DNA from: CAZHTF01 sp964535305
GTDB lineage: Bacteria > Planctomycetota > Phycisphaerae > UBA1845 > Fen-1342
Assembly: GCA_964535305.1 (NCBI GenBank)
Contig: CAZHTF010000001.1
Location: forward strand, 62,001-126,000
Length of the DNA: 64,000 nucleotides
Direction: 5' to 3'
The notes beneath the pieces are model-generated. The model saw only the letters and a program-made list of their open reading frames with translations. It had not been told where the DNA came from and did no database searches. Positions 35,201-43,906 of the stretch are shown one piece after another; within the stretch, counting starts at the first letter, position 1, and each line of letters begins with the position of its first letter. The position numbers and the translations under genes are program-made.

Positions 35201-35270
35201 CGGCGACGGTCTGACCAACGAATCCGACCTGGGCTTGCTGCTGCAGAACTGGACGAACGTCTGCCCGTAG
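32214..35270 (+). CDS. Secreted metalloprotease with P-domain and dockerin-like end
   Basis: A 1018-residue secreted protease. Signal peptide residues 1-22 end at AALAA. A pro-region is followed by a reprolysin/metzincin-type domain with the zinc site HEMGHQFGARH (residues about 358-368) and a downstream methionine-turn (GTTIMSYAGIC). Beta-sandwich modules follow (PKD-like VVADGGTHVIPAGTPFAL), then a proprotein-convertase P-domain (HTWVGDLVVTLISPQGTQV, GTWILRIRDVAAQDSGTLRA). It ends in two dockerin-like calcium loops (35103-35267): GDLTGDRVVNESDLGVLL and GDLNGDGLTNESDLGLLL. GGAG lies eight bases before ATG. No cohesin protein is in the window. Confidence 0.88.
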   Translation: MNSRLIKLALGAILAGASAALAADRIQATSPDGSWFTIDSLPAAIEAGDAWVRPAKFQAIKANWAALRSVLGALPHEDVTPVQQSTAVVWLPMPDGSFARFAVVESPILHPQLGAQYPEIRTYLGQGLDDPAATVRFDSTLHGFHAQILGSAGAVYIDPVTTGDLDYYASYYKRDYAKNRPHFNCGTHENDVEIEPLATRGGGAARTGATRRTYRIAVAATAEYSAGNGNSVGTVLSAITTSINRITGIYETDLAVRLQIVPSNSAIIFLNNPMVPDPYNSPENGSATNTTNQFVLDTTIGSANYDIGHVFHRTSLGANGIAGAIGNVCRTGEKAKGYSAGTTTTGDPFNVDLVAHEMGHQFGARHNFNNCFGGPGDNPIYAVEPGSGTTIMSYAGICSGNNVQSNSDPMLAWINIDQMNAYIDLGGACFVGSTTGNSAPVVADGGTHVIPAGTPFALTANATDPDNDQLTYSWEQSNRGGPPNPLPIIDNGVSPIFRSFRPASSPVRVFPRLSAIQAGQSSSVGEILPTTARTLTFRCVVRDNRAGSGGVEHTDATVTVINSAGPFSVTAPNTAGSFSGALNVTWNVAGTNVPPVNTAFVKISLSTDGGVTFPTVLAESTPNDGAHSVVLPNVSTTQARIKVEATNSIYFDMSNANFTIAASPIASFVSNNINTVSDNTGNGNRNGAIDPGESAINLTLGVRNIGTGTATSVVGNLSSLTPTVSVVTGQASYPDLGSTAEAGNLTPYVISVAADHPCGQPITLRLQVTNAQVGPSAFDVTLDTGQGTAPTLIAYNGAPVAIPDNGTAVDIPLVVSGTGTITDLNFAFDGANCSAADDAPTVGLQHTWVGDLVVTLISPQGTQVTLMNRPGPAPFGSDGNHFCNTLLDDEGGHPLIQSIRFDDQPHSGSYTPHSPLSAFDGEGVGGTWILRIRDVAAQDSGTLRAFSLRITTPRTCQPPSTNQPCPGDLTGDRVVNESDLGVLLQSWQSGPGGDLNGDGLTNESDLGLLLQNWTNVCP

Positions 35271-35401
35271 CGCGGCAGTCGTTGCCACCCGGCGCGTCGC
35301 GATTTGGTGGGCGCGCCGCGGGCGTTTCGGATCGATTGCACGCGGGGCGGAGAGGCGCACATGCCCCTTCGCCCCGCGCTCGCTTTCCAGGAGTCAATCG
35401 C

Positions 35402-36175
35402 ATGCGCGGCATGTCGAACAATCGAGCCCATCGAATGGTGCGCGCGGTGCTCGCCGCCAGCTTTGCACTCGCCGCGAGCCTGTCGGCCTTCGCACAAAAA
35501 GACGCTGGCACGCCGAACAAGCCCGCCCAAGCGGAGCCCGGTGCTGCGCCCGTAGCTGAGATCAGCGCCGGCGGGCGGATCGAGGTGACGCTTGACGGAA
35601 CGGCGCTGCGCGTCGAGTTGCAGGGCGTGCAGATACCGGCGGCGGGCAAGGCTCAGGAAGACGCCAAACGTTTTCTCGACAACCTGCTGAGCGGTGAAAC
35701 GGTCTACATCGAGTTTGAAGGCGGCCGCGCCATGCGCCGCGCCGACGGGCGTGTGCTGGCGTATCTGTTCCGCGCGCCGGACCGGTTGTTCGTCAACGCC
35801 GAGATCGTGCGGCAAGGGTACGCGCGCGTCGATGACAGCGAGGAGTGCCAGCACCTGGACGCGCTACGCGGCTATGAGCAGATCGCCAAGCGCGGCGCCA
35901 AGGGCATCTGGCGCGCCGGAAAAGGCGGCGCGGCTGCGGCCCGCGACCCGGGACCGGCGCCCGCGACGCGCCCGGCGAAGCCTGACGCGACCGCAGCGCC
36001 GAGCACTGGAGCACCTGGCGCCGGAGCGGCGGACGATGGCACGGTCTACGTGACGCGCAGCGGCACGAAGTATCACCGCGCGAATTGCCGCCACGCCCGC
36101 GATGCGCAGCCGTTGGCGCTCGAGCAGGCCCGCAAGAAATACGAGCCCTGCCGCGTCTGCAAGCCGCCGAGCTGA
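35402..36175 (+). CDS. Secreted thermonuclease-like protein with C-terminal Cys/His motif
   Basis: A 257-residue protein. It has a signal peptide (residues 11-30) and a staphylococcal-nuclease-like (SNase) OB fold: TLDGTALRVELQGVQIPA, AKRFLDNLLSGETVYIEFE, GRVLAYLFR, LFVNAEIVRQGYARV, GAKGIWRA. The usual catalytic arginines are only partly visible, so nuclease activity is uncertain. After an Ala/Pro-rich linker the last 40 residues carry KYHRANCRHARDAQPLAL...CRVC, a Cys/His motif seen at the end of several secreted SNase and Ada-like proteins and possibly metal-binding. ATG 35402 is preceded by AGGAG. Confidence 0.8.
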   Translation: MRGMSNNRAHRMVRAVLAASFALAASLSAFAQKDAGTPNKPAQAEPGAAPVAEISAGGRIEVTLDGTALRVELQGVQIPAAGKAQEDAKRFLDNLLSGETVYIEFEGGRAMRRADGRVLAYLFRAPDRLFVNAEIVRQGYARVDDSEECQHLDALRGYEQIAKRGAKGIWRAGKGGAAAARDPGPAPATRPAKPDATAAPSTGAPGAGAADDGTVYVTRSGTKYHRANCRHARDAQPLALEQARKKYEPCRVCKPPS

Positions 36176-36317
36176 TCATTCTGCCGCTTCCCGCGACGAT
36201 TGCATTGCCGCCATATTCACAGTTCAGAACCGCGACCCCGCTTCCCTGCCTGTCGCGGCTCTGCATGCGGCAATCCAACGCTTTGAATGCCAGCGTCAAG
36301 GTAGTTCAGTGTCCGCA

Positions 36318-38066
36318 TCATTCAAACTTGCAGTCGACCAGCTTGAGCTCCACACTGCGCCGCCCATTCCACTCGTTCAACATCGGCTCGAAAGCAATTC
36401 GCAGCCGACGCTGCTCGCGGAACTGCTCGAGTTGCTTTCCGCGGTTGAAGGCGATCACGCGGCGGAAGGTGCGGCCGGAGCGCACGGTGAACTGCAGGTG
36501 TTTGCCGGCCGCGCCCAGCACGCGCGGCTCGTCGTAGATTTCGAGCATCTCCGTCGCGAGCCGCGGCCGCGGGTTGCCCGGTCCGAACGGGGCGAACTTC
36601 TCCAGCAGCGCCACCGCATCGACATCCAGTTCCGCGAGGTCGACACAGTCATCCAGCCGCAGCTTGGGCTCGAGGTCGGCGGGCGTAAGCCGCTGCGCCG
36701 CTTGCGCGAGGAATGCATCCGTGAAGGCCTCAAGCTGGTCGGTGCGCAGCTTCACGCCAGCGGCCATCGCATGCCCGCCGTGGCTGAGCAGGTGCGGCTC
36801 GCAGGCGGCGAGCGCTTCGTGCAGCGGGAAATGGCGCACGCTGCGGCCCGAGCCCTGCCCCAGTCCATTCTCGAGCGCGATCAGCACGGTCGGCCGGCAG
36901 AAGCGATCAACCAGCCGCGAGGCGACGATGCCGATCACGCCAGGGTGCCAGTCGACGCTGGCCAGCACGATTCCGCGGCAGGCGTCGCGATGGAAGCCGC
37001 GCTCGAGCACCAGCGCCTCGGCCTGCTTGGCGATCTCGCGCTCCAGCGCCTGGCGCTGGCGATTGTGACCGTCCAGCGTCTGCGCGATTTGCGCGGCGGC
37101 GTCGGCGTCGGCGCGCGTGAAAAGCTCGACCGCAAGCCGCGCGTGCCCCAGCCGCCCGACGGCGTTCAGCCGCGGCGCGAGCAGGAAGCCGACGTCATAG
37201 TCATCGTAGCGCTGCTTGCCTGAGAGCCCGGCCACCTCAATCAGGGCCGCGAGCCCGGGGTTCCGCGGCTGCTTCAGGCCGCGCAGCCCGAACGCGGCGA
37301 TCACGCGATTCTCGCCAGTGAGCGGGACAATGTCGGCCACCAGCCCCAGCGCCGCGAATGTCGTGGCTTCGATCAGGCACTCGCGCAGCGGCGGCGGAAG
37401 CCGCTCCGCGCCGCACCACGCTTGCGCCGCCGCCCAGGCGACCTTCAGCGCCACGCCGGCACCAGAGAGATCGGGATTGGCCGATGCGCCCAGCGCGGTC
37501 GGGTGCACCAGCACGTCGGCCCGCGGCAACGTGGCGCGCGGCTGGTGGTGATCGGTGATGATCAGCTCCAACCCCAGCGCGCGGGCCCGTTCCGCCTCGG
37601 CCAGCGCGGTAATGCCGCAATCAACGGTGACGACCAGGGCCGGACCGTCGGCGGCAACTCTCTCGAGCGCGTCGGCGTTCAACCCGTAGCCTTCATCCAT
37701 GCGGCTCGGGATGTAGTACTCAACCCGCGCCTGCATCCGCCGCAGCACGTGCCACAGGATCGTCGTGGCCGTCACGCCGTCCACGTCATAGTCGCCGTAG
37801 ATCACGATGCGCTTCTGGGTCCGCGCGGCGTCGGCCAGGCGTTGGCCGGCCTCAACCGCGCCGGGCAGCGCGCTGGGCGCCAGCAATTGGCGGAACTCGG
37901 GATTCAGGAAGCGCTGCGCGAGCTCGACGTCTGTAATACCCCGATTCAGAAGCAATTGCGCGACGAACGCCGCGACGTGCGCCTGCCGCGCAAACGCGGC
38001 CCGCTGTGCGTGCGGCGGATCGACGATCCAGGTGAGCTGTCGGGCGGTGCGAGCGGTTTGGATCAC
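36318..38066 (-). CDS. recJ: Single-stranded-DNA exonuclease RecJ
   Basis: 5'-3' exonuclease acting in recombination and mismatch repair. Motif I GDYDVDGVTATTI, motif II VDCGI, and the DHH motif ITDHHQP are present, followed by DHHA1-type GGHAMAAGVKL and the C-terminal OB-like domain. The start is GTG 38066, giving 582 residues close to family length. The frame runs 49 codons further upstream without features. It stands alone, between the nuclease gene and a secreted protein gene. Confidence 0.93.
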   Translation of the reverse strand: MIQTARTARQLTWIVDPPHAQRAAFARQAHVAAFVAQLLLNRGITDVELAQRFLNPEFRQLLAPSALPGAVEAGQRLADAARTQKRIVIYGDYDVDGVTATTILWHVLRRMQARVEYYIPSRMDEGYGLNADALERVAADGPALVVTVDCGITALAEAERARALGLELIITDHHQPRATLPRADVLVHPTALGASANPDLSGAGVALKVAWAAAQAWCGAERLPPPLRECLIEATTFAALGLVADIVPLTGENRVIAAFGLRGLKQPRNPGLAALIEVAGLSGKQRYDDYDVGFLLAPRLNAVGRLGHARLAVELFTRADADAAAQIAQTLDGHNRQRQALEREIAKQAEALVLERGFHRDACRGIVLASVDWHPGVIGIVASRLVDRFCRPTVLIALENGLGQGSGRSVRHFPLHEALAACEPHLLSHGGHAMAAGVKLRTDQLEAFTDAFLAQAAQRLTPADLEPKLRLDDCVDLAELDVDAVALLEKFAPFGPGNPRPRLATEMLEIYDEPRVLGAAGKHLQFTVRSGRTFRRVIAFNRGKQLEQFREQRRLRIAFEPMLNEWNGRRSVELKLVDCKFE

Positions 38067-38376
38067 GTATTTGTCCGAGCTGCGAGACAGCCGCGACGCA
38101 AAACACTGTCTGGACGAAGCGTTGCTTGTGCCGCAACGGGCCAAGCCACGCGATCCAGACGCATTGTACGCGACCGTTCGCCGCGGTACGCAGCCGTGGC
38201 GTGCCGCGCTCAATTCCTAGCGGAATTTTTTCTGCGCAGAGTCGGTCTGTATGGCGCTTACCACTTGTGTCGGTCGCGGGCGATTTCCGGGGTTTATCTC
38301 ACTGCGGATGGCGAACAGTCGGCTGTGGAGCGAGTCGGCGCATTCGCGTGACGGGTAACGACAGGGGTGATCCGTG
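38067..38376. other. Intergenic stretch, no gene seen
   Basis: About 310 bases between divergent recJ and the secreted protein at 38377. No RNA gene or clear promoter was recognised; AAAAAAT-like runs occur near 38224. Confidence 0.4.
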
Positions 38377-40788
38377 ATGCAGCGATACGCTTTGACGTGT
38401 GCGGTTCTGGTCAGCTTGCTCGGCACGCGCGCGGCGGCGGGCCAGACCCATAGCTTTTCTACCAGCGGGCTTACGCTGCAACTGGCCGCGGATGGCCGCG
38501 TGTCGGGCTTGCTCGACACCGTCAGCGGCACACAACGGATCCTCACGCTGCCGGCCTTTCAACGGCACTTTTGCGAGGTCAAGCAGGCCGGCGTGCTGCA
38601 CGCACCGACCGGCTTTGTTCGCAACGGCAATCAGCTTGAATTCACGTTCGGCACGCTTGCGCCCGCGCCGGTTGTCACGCTCGGCCTGACGCTCGCCAGC
38701 AACCACATCCTGGTGCGGATCGATGCGGTGACCAACGCTGATTCGCTCGACGAAGTGCGTTTTGTGAACATCAACAACACCAGCGGCTCGGTCAGCGGCT
38801 CGATCCTGCGCGTGCTCCGCTATTCCGACGGGCGCTTTACGGGCATCTACCCGATCGACCCCTTCACACGCAGCGACATCGGGCCGGCCGGCGCGGGCGG
38901 CTACCTATGGGCGACGGCGGTCCGCGGCCTGGCCTATCCGACCCCGATCACGCTAAGCGGGCGGGCGGTGGCCCTGTTCGCCTGCGACACGAGCGAGGCG
39001 GCCCTGTTCGCGGCGCTCGGGCAGATCGAGACGGCCAACAATGTCCCGCTCGGCGCGGCTTCGCGGGCGCAGCCTGGGATCGATCGCTCGGCGATCTTCT
39101 GGATGAGCCTACCCAGCAGTCGCTGGGCGCAGGCGCTGTCGATCGCGCAGCAGGCGGGCGTGGGCAAGATGGTGGTCTGGGCCCCGATCTGGGCGGATGT
39201 AACGCGCTCATACGATGTCGCGCCGACCTGGGGCGCTACGCCCGCTGAGCGGCTGGCGAACCTGCAGGGCTTTCTCAACCAGCACCGCGCCGCGGGCATC
39301 AAGGTCGGGGCGCACGTTTACCCCAGCATCCTCCCGACAAACTCTTATAATTACCTGCACAACGGCTGCGACCCGCGCCTGCGGCGCGACCGCGCGATCA
39401 CACTCGCCGCGCCGCTCTCGGCGTCCACCACCACCGGGCTGATCGAGACCAGCACCGCGCCGCTGGGCTGGCCCACGCAGCCCACCAGCCAGATCACCAC
39501 CGATCAGACTACCGTCGTGATTGGCCAGGAGATCATCACGTACACCAGCCTGAAGACCGACGCGCCGCCCTTCGGCTTCCGCGGGCCGTTCATTCGCGCC
39601 CGCAACCAGCCGACGCTTGGTCCGCAGAACCATGCCGCCGGCGCGACGATCGAGCGGCTGGTCGCGATCGATGAGAACTTCTGGTACGAGTGGGACTTGG
39701 CCAGTGGCGGCATCGCCCAGCAATGCACGGATACGGCCCAAGGCATCAACCAGGTCGGGTTCGACTTCGTCTACGCCGACAATCTCGAAGATTCGGAGGA
39801 CCCCGAGTGGTACCTTGTCGGCCTGCTGCCCTACGAGCTGTACGCGCGGCTGAACCCCAAGCCGGCCTGGATGGAAGGCTCGGGCTACGGCGCGTTCTCG
39901 TGGACCATGCTCGCCGTCAGCGGGCAGATTGACTACAACTGCGCCGCGAACTTCCGCAGCGAAGTCGACCGCAACGTTACCTGGATGCTGAACCCGGCGT
40001 TTGATTTTGACGTGCGACAGCTTGGTTGGGCCCGGCCTTCGTGCTCGCCGGTCAACCACATTTCCGCCGACGAGTTCGAATACCTGCTGGCCAAGAGCAT
40101 TGCGCATGACGCGGCGGTGACGCTGCAACTCTGGCCGCAGTGGATCGACTTCTGGCCCAATCGCGACGCGAACCTGTTCTTGATGAACACCTACGAGGTG
40201 CTGCGCGTCGGCAATTACTTTCCGAGCGCGGTGCGCGAGGCAGCCAAGGCCCCCGGCGTCGATTTCATGCTGTTCACCACGCCCGCGGGCAACTCGCACC
40301 TGGCGCAGACCACGCGCGTCCCGATCGCCGGCGACGCCTACCAGGTGCGCGGCTTCATTTCGAACAACGCGCTCGATGGCGAACGCTACCTGACCATCTG
40401 GCCGACCGATTCGACCCAGCCGCAAACGCTCTACGTCTTCGGCATCACGCCCGCCGACCTGGAAGTGCGCGACTACGGCGGGACGCTGATGAGTGTGACG
40501 CCGGGGAACGGATATGTCGCTGTGCCGGTAACGACGCGCGAGTACATCCGGCTGTTTCCTGGCATTGCCGATCCGGTTCAGACCTTCTCGCAGGCGCGGC
40601 TGAACCTTTCGACCACGCCCTGCCCTGGCGATCTCAACGATGACCGCTTGGTCGACGAGCGCGACCTGGGTATCCTCCTGGGTGCCTGGCAGTTCGACGA
40701 TGGCGGCGATCTGAACAACGACGGCATCACCGACCAGAGTGATCTAGGTATCTTCCTGGCAAACTGGCAGAATGCTTGCGCGCCATAA
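38377..40788 (+). CDS. Secreted TIM-barrel-like protein with dockerin-like end
   Basis: An 803-residue secreted protein. The signal peptide ends around AAAGQ. Residues 30-240 form a beta-sandwich-like region, then an alpha/beta region of alternating strands (AIFWMSLPSSRWAQAL, KMVVWAPIWADVTRSY, IKVGAHVYPSI, FDFVYADNLEDSEDPEWYL) that reads as a TIM barrel with acidic strand ends. This suggests a glycoside hydrolase, but I cannot name the family. The last 55 residues from 40621 are two dockerin-like calcium loops (GDLNDDRLVDERDLGILL, GDLNNDGITDQSDLGIFL). ATG 38377 follows AGGGGTGA. It lies near the dockerin-bearing protease. Confidence 0.7.
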   Translation: MQRYALTCAVLVSLLGTRAAAGQTHSFSTSGLTLQLAADGRVSGLLDTVSGTQRILTLPAFQRHFCEVKQAGVLHAPTGFVRNGNQLEFTFGTLAPAPVVTLGLTLASNHILVRIDAVTNADSLDEVRFVNINNTSGSVSGSILRVLRYSDGRFTGIYPIDPFTRSDIGPAGAGGYLWATAVRGLAYPTPITLSGRAVALFACDTSEAALFAALGQIETANNVPLGAASRAQPGIDRSAIFWMSLPSSRWAQALSIAQQAGVGKMVVWAPIWADVTRSYDVAPTWGATPAERLANLQGFLNQHRAAGIKVGAHVYPSILPTNSYNYLHNGCDPRLRRDRAITLAAPLSASTTTGLIETSTAPLGWPTQPTSQITTDQTTVVIGQEIITYTSLKTDAPPFGFRGPFIRARNQPTLGPQNHAAGATIERLVAIDENFWYEWDLASGGIAQQCTDTAQGINQVGFDFVYADNLEDSEDPEWYLVGLLPYELYARLNPKPAWMEGSGYGAFSWTMLAVSGQIDYNCAANFRSEVDRNVTWMLNPAFDFDVRQLGWARPSCSPVNHISADEFEYLLAKSIAHDAAVTLQLWPQWIDFWPNRDANLFLMNTYEVLRVGNYFPSAVREAAKAPGVDFMLFTTPAGNSHLAQTTRVPIAGDAYQVRGFISNNALDGERYLTIWPTDSTQPQTLYVFGITPADLEVRDYGGTLMSVTPGNGYVAVPVTTREYIRLFPGIADPVQTFSQARLNLSTTPCPGDLNDDRLVDERDLGILLGAWQFDDGGDLNNDGITDQSDLGIFLANWQNACAP

Positions 40789-40844
40789 CGCGGCGAGTGG
40801 GGCGGGCGCACGCGGCGGCGGAGCGGCATGTGGGGGAGCGTCGC

Positions 40845-41315
40845 TCAGCCCGGGGCGCCTGACGCATTCGATAGCGCCGCGAGCTGCACGCAGTTCTGGT
40901 GCGTCTGGCGATTCAGGGCGTCGATCGCCTGGTCGCGGGCGACGTTCTGGATTGTCATCTGCGCCAGGGCCTGGATCTGCTCGTGGTTGTGCTGCCCCAG
41001 CTCGCTGATCCGCTCCTGCTGTGCCTGGTAGAGCCGGGTGATCTCCGCAAGCGCCGCGAGAGTCTTGTGATTGTGCGATTCGAGCGCGTGCAGACGCTCG
41101 GCCTGCTCGCGCCAGGCCGTGGTTTGTGCGGCGGCGCCAAGCAGCAGCTCGTGGTTGTGTCGCTCGAGTTCCTCGATGCGCGCGGCCTGGGCACGCAGCG
41201 CCTGCCGCAGCTCGGCCAGCAGCCGATCCTGCGCGACCAGCAGGTCGAAAACAACCTGCGACTCCTTCATCTTTCGCGCGGCGTGCCGCGCGCCGACCTG
41301 CGCCGACAGGTGCAT
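40845..41315 (-). CDS. Coiled-coil protein with HNH-type heptad repeats
   Basis: A 156-residue protein, mostly helical, with four imperfect repeats of the form L-x-x-H-N-H-x-x-x-x-A-L (LERHNHELLLGA, LESHNHKTLAAL, LGQHNHEQIQAL, LNRQTHQNCVQL). The same type of tail occurs in the two GT9-like proteins at 7.9-11 kb. No membrane segment or signal. Function unknown; assembly with surface-glycan enzymes is an inference. GGAG is seven bases before ATG 41315. It diverges from the sulfotransferase. Confidence 0.7.
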   Translation of the reverse strand: MHLSAQVGARHAARKMKESQVVFDLLVAQDRLLAELRQALRAQAARIEELERHNHELLLGAAAQTTAWREQAERLHALESHNHKTLAALAEITRLYQAQQERISELGQHNHEQIQALAQMTIQNVARDQAIDALNRQTHQNCVQLAALSNASGAPG

Positions 41316-41388
41316 TGAATGCTCCGGATGCCCGTATCATGCCCAACGCGAGACTCGAGTCGCAATTACACACACAGAGTGCGGAAGC

Positions 41389-42096
41389 GTGCGGATCGTA
41401 CTGACAGAATACCCGAAGTCCGGCGGAACCTGGGTCGCCAGCATGTTGGGCGACGCCCAGGGTCTGCCGAAGCGCGACCTGTACACGGACGAAAGTTGGC
41501 GCCGTTTCGGGATCTTCTCGCACCCGTGGTACGCGCATGCCGACTCGACAGCGTTTCCGATGAGCTGTGTGATCAAGAGTCACGAATTTCCCGGCTCGCA
41601 GCGGACGCAGTTTGACGCGCGTTACGTGCACCTGCTGCGCGACGGACGCGACGCGGTGGTCTCGTTCTGGCATCACGAAAGCGACCTGGAGTTGAACAAC
41701 GGTTATCGCGCGTCGTTCAACGAGAACTTCGACGACTTCGTCCGCACTCGCGCGGAGCTCTGGGCCCGCTATGTCCGCGCCTGGCGCGCCGCGAGCGTCC
41801 CCGAATTCCGCTACGAGAATTTCCTGCGCGACCCGGCCGGGCAGTTGCAGGCCCTGCACGCTTCGCTCGGGCTGGATTGCGACGAGACGCGGCTACACTT
41901 CGCTGTGCTGGCCAGCTCGAAGCAGCGGATGCATCGCAGCTTTCAGAAGCTGCTGCCCAATCGCAACGTGTTCGTCCGCCGCGCCGTCGCGGGCGACTGG
42001 CGCAAGCACTTCAGCCCGCGCAATATCCTTGATTTCAAGGCGGTCGCCGGGCGGGCGTTGATCGAGTTTGGGTATGAGCGCAATGACGATTGGTGA
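41389..42096 (+). CDS. Sulfotransferase-domain protein
   Basis: A 235-residue PAPS-dependent sulfotransferase-like protein. The 5'-phosphosulfate loop is LTEYPKSGGTW, and the 3'-phosphate region is YVHLLRDGRDAVVSFWHHES. The later YENFLRDPAGQL and KAFK-like positions fit the family. It would sulfate a carbohydrate or other acceptor. The start is GTG 41389 with GGAAG upstream. It overlaps the methyltransferase-like gene by 23 bases and faces the coiled-coil gene. Confidence 0.85.
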   Translation: MRIVLTEYPKSGGTWVASMLGDAQGLPKRDLYTDESWRRFGIFSHPWYAHADSTAFPMSCVIKSHEFPGSQRTQFDARYVHLLRDGRDAVVSFWHHESDLELNNGYRASFNENFDDFVRTRAELWARYVRAWRAASVPEFRYENFLRDPAGQLQALHASLGLDCDETRLHFAVLASSKQRMHRSFQKLLPNRNVFVRRAVAGDWRKHFSPRNILDFKAVAGRALIEFGYERNDDW

Positions 42097-42847
42097 CAGC
42101 CTGCCGAAGCACGCCGCGCCGCTGATCGCCGGCAGCGGCGCGCCGCAGAGCATAACGGTCCGCCGCAGTGATCGACTGCTGGCCGCGTTACGGCGTGCGG
42201 TCCGCGAGCTGCCCGCGGCGACCGTCTTCGAGACCGGCACGCACCTGGGCCTGGGGTCGACGCCGCTGCTGATCGAGGCCTTCGACGGACGCACGCCCGA
42301 AGCGTTCTACACGATCGAGGCGTCGCCGCAGTATTACGCGCAGGCTGTGCTGAATCTGGCGTGCTACCCGTCGGTCCGCTGCGTGTGGGGGCTGAGCGTG
42401 CCGCGCGCCGCGGCGGAGGCGTTTGTCGCGGCTGACCCGCTGCTGCGTGACCCGCAGCAGCTCGCGCGCATGAAAGTCGACCACCCGGACCCGGTTGGCT
42501 TCTATCTGAACGAGATTCGCGGCGGCCACGCGGGTGAAACACCCGCCGAGCTTCCCGACGACTGGATCGGCAAGCTGCTGGCGGGCCTTGCGCCGCGCCG
42601 ACCGCTCGTGGCGCTGGATTCGGCCGGCGGGGTGGGGTTGTTTGAGTTTCAGCAGGCGCTGGCGATCCTGCAGCGGCATCCCTTCGCGCTCTTTCTGGAC
42701 GATACGAATCACGTGAAGCACTACCGCAGCCTGAAACTGGTCCAGGCCGACCCGCGCTTTCGCGTGCTGGATGAAGATCCGCACGACGGCTGGGCGGTCG
42801 CGCTCTTTTCCCCCAGCGAATTGGCTGCCGAGCAGCACGGCGGGTGA
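42074..42847 (+). CDS. Class I SAM methyltransferase-like protein
   Basis: A 257-residue protein with a methyltransferase motif I (ATVFETGTHLGLGSTPLLIEA), an acidic loop (YTIEASPQYYAQAVLNL) and a later LDDTNHVKHYRSLKLVQ motif where the SAM/Mg site usually lies. The donor is therefore likely SAM and the acceptor unknown. It is coupled to the sulfotransferase, so the pair may modify the same glycan or small molecule. ATG 42074 is used; ATG 42083 is possible. Confidence 0.65.
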   Translation: MSAMTIGDSLPKHAAPLIAGSGAPQSITVRRSDRLLAALRRAVRELPAATVFETGTHLGLGSTPLLIEAFDGRTPEAFYTIEASPQYYAQAVLNLACYPSVRCVWGLSVPRAAAEAFVAADPLLRDPQQLARMKVDHPDPVGFYLNEIRGGHAGETPAELPDDWIGKLLAGLAPRRPLVALDSAGGVGLFEFQQALAILQRHPFALFLDDTNHVKHYRSLKLVQADPRFRVLDEDPHDGWAVALFSPSELAAEQHGG

Positions 42848-43617
42848 GTGTGAGCAGGAAACGCACGCGGGCGCTGAACGTGAAAAAAGCAGCGACACCC
42901 ATGCGCGCGCTTGTCACGCAGCGCGCCACGCCGCGAACTCCCCCACGTCGCAAACCGCCGTGCGAGAGCGACGCGCAGCGCCGGGCCCGCGCCGCGCGGC
43001 TGCTGGCGGCGCTGCGGCGGGCGTACGCGGATGCGCGCTGCGCATTGCGGCACGAGAGTGCGCTGCAACTGCTGGTCGCGACGATCCTCTCGGCCCAGTG
43101 CACCGATCAGCGCGTAAACCAAGTCACGCCCGGCCTGTTCCGCCGCTACCCGGACGCGCGCGCCTTCGCCGACGCTGACGAGGTCGAGCTGCAGGACGCG
43201 ATTCGCTCGACCGGATTTTTCCGCAACAAGGCCCGCAGCCTGATGGGCATGGGACGCGTGCTTTGCGGCGAGTTTGCCGGCGTCGTGCCGGACACGATGG
43301 ATGCGCTGCTGACGCTGCCGGGGGTGGCGCGCAAGACTGCGAATTGCGTGCTCGGAACGTGGTTTCGCAAGAATGAGGGCATCGTCGTCGATACGCATGT
43401 CGGCCGTATCGCGCAGCGCCTGGGATTGCTGAGCACGGCGCGCGACGACAAGGACGCCGTCCGAATCGAGCAAGACCTGCTGCCACTCGTGCCCGTCGCC
43501 GAGCGCACCTGGTTTTCGCACGCGCTGATCGAGCACGGGCGGCAGGTGTGCGCAGCGCGCAAGCCGGCCTGCGGCGTGTGTCCACTGCGCGGCGATTGCC
43601 CGTCTGCGACGAGCTAG
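42844..43617 (+). CDS. nth: Endonuclease III (base-excision DNA glycosylase)
   Basis: Removes oxidised pyrimidines. The helix-hairpin-helix is LPGVARKTANCVLG with its catalytic Lys, and the catalytic Asp lies in VDTHVGRIAQRLG. The C-terminal 4Fe-4S cluster is intact, with C-x6-C-x2-C-x5-C in CAARKPACGVCPLRGDC. The 257-residue length includes a 45-residue basic N-terminal extension not found in the usual 210-residue enzyme; the real start may be downstream of GTG 42844. The GTG overlaps the methyltransferase gene stop. Confidence 0.93.
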   Translation: MSVSRKRTRALNVKKAATPMRALVTQRATPRTPPRRKPPCESDAQRRARAARLLAALRRAYADARCALRHESALQLLVATILSAQCTDQRVNQVTPGLFRRYPDARAFADADEVELQDAIRSTGFFRNKARSLMGMGRVLCGEFAGVVPDTMDALLTLPGVARKTANCVLGTWFRKNEGIVVDTHVGRIAQRLGLLSTARDDKDAVRIEQDLLPLVPVAERTWFSHALIEHGRQVCAARKPACGVCPLRGDCPSATS

Positions 43618-43906
43618 CCGCCGGTCCTCATACCGTCGCGCGAAAGCGTTGAAGTGCAGAGTTTATGGGACGTTCAGCGCTTTTCTCGTGGTGCTCATCA
43701 AAACCTCACTGGCCACACTTCGTATAGTGTTTGATGATGTGCCGGAAGACATGAGCAGCGGCGCGAACCGCCGCCGTATCGCAGCGCGCGGGAGATGATC
43801 TCGCGGCGTCGTGGGGGGCTCGGGTGGGGCGGTGCTTGAGGGCAGTCGCAGCGGGAAGAACCTTCGCTGCCGCAGGAGCGCGCTGCATCCGCCGATGAAG
43901 GACACA

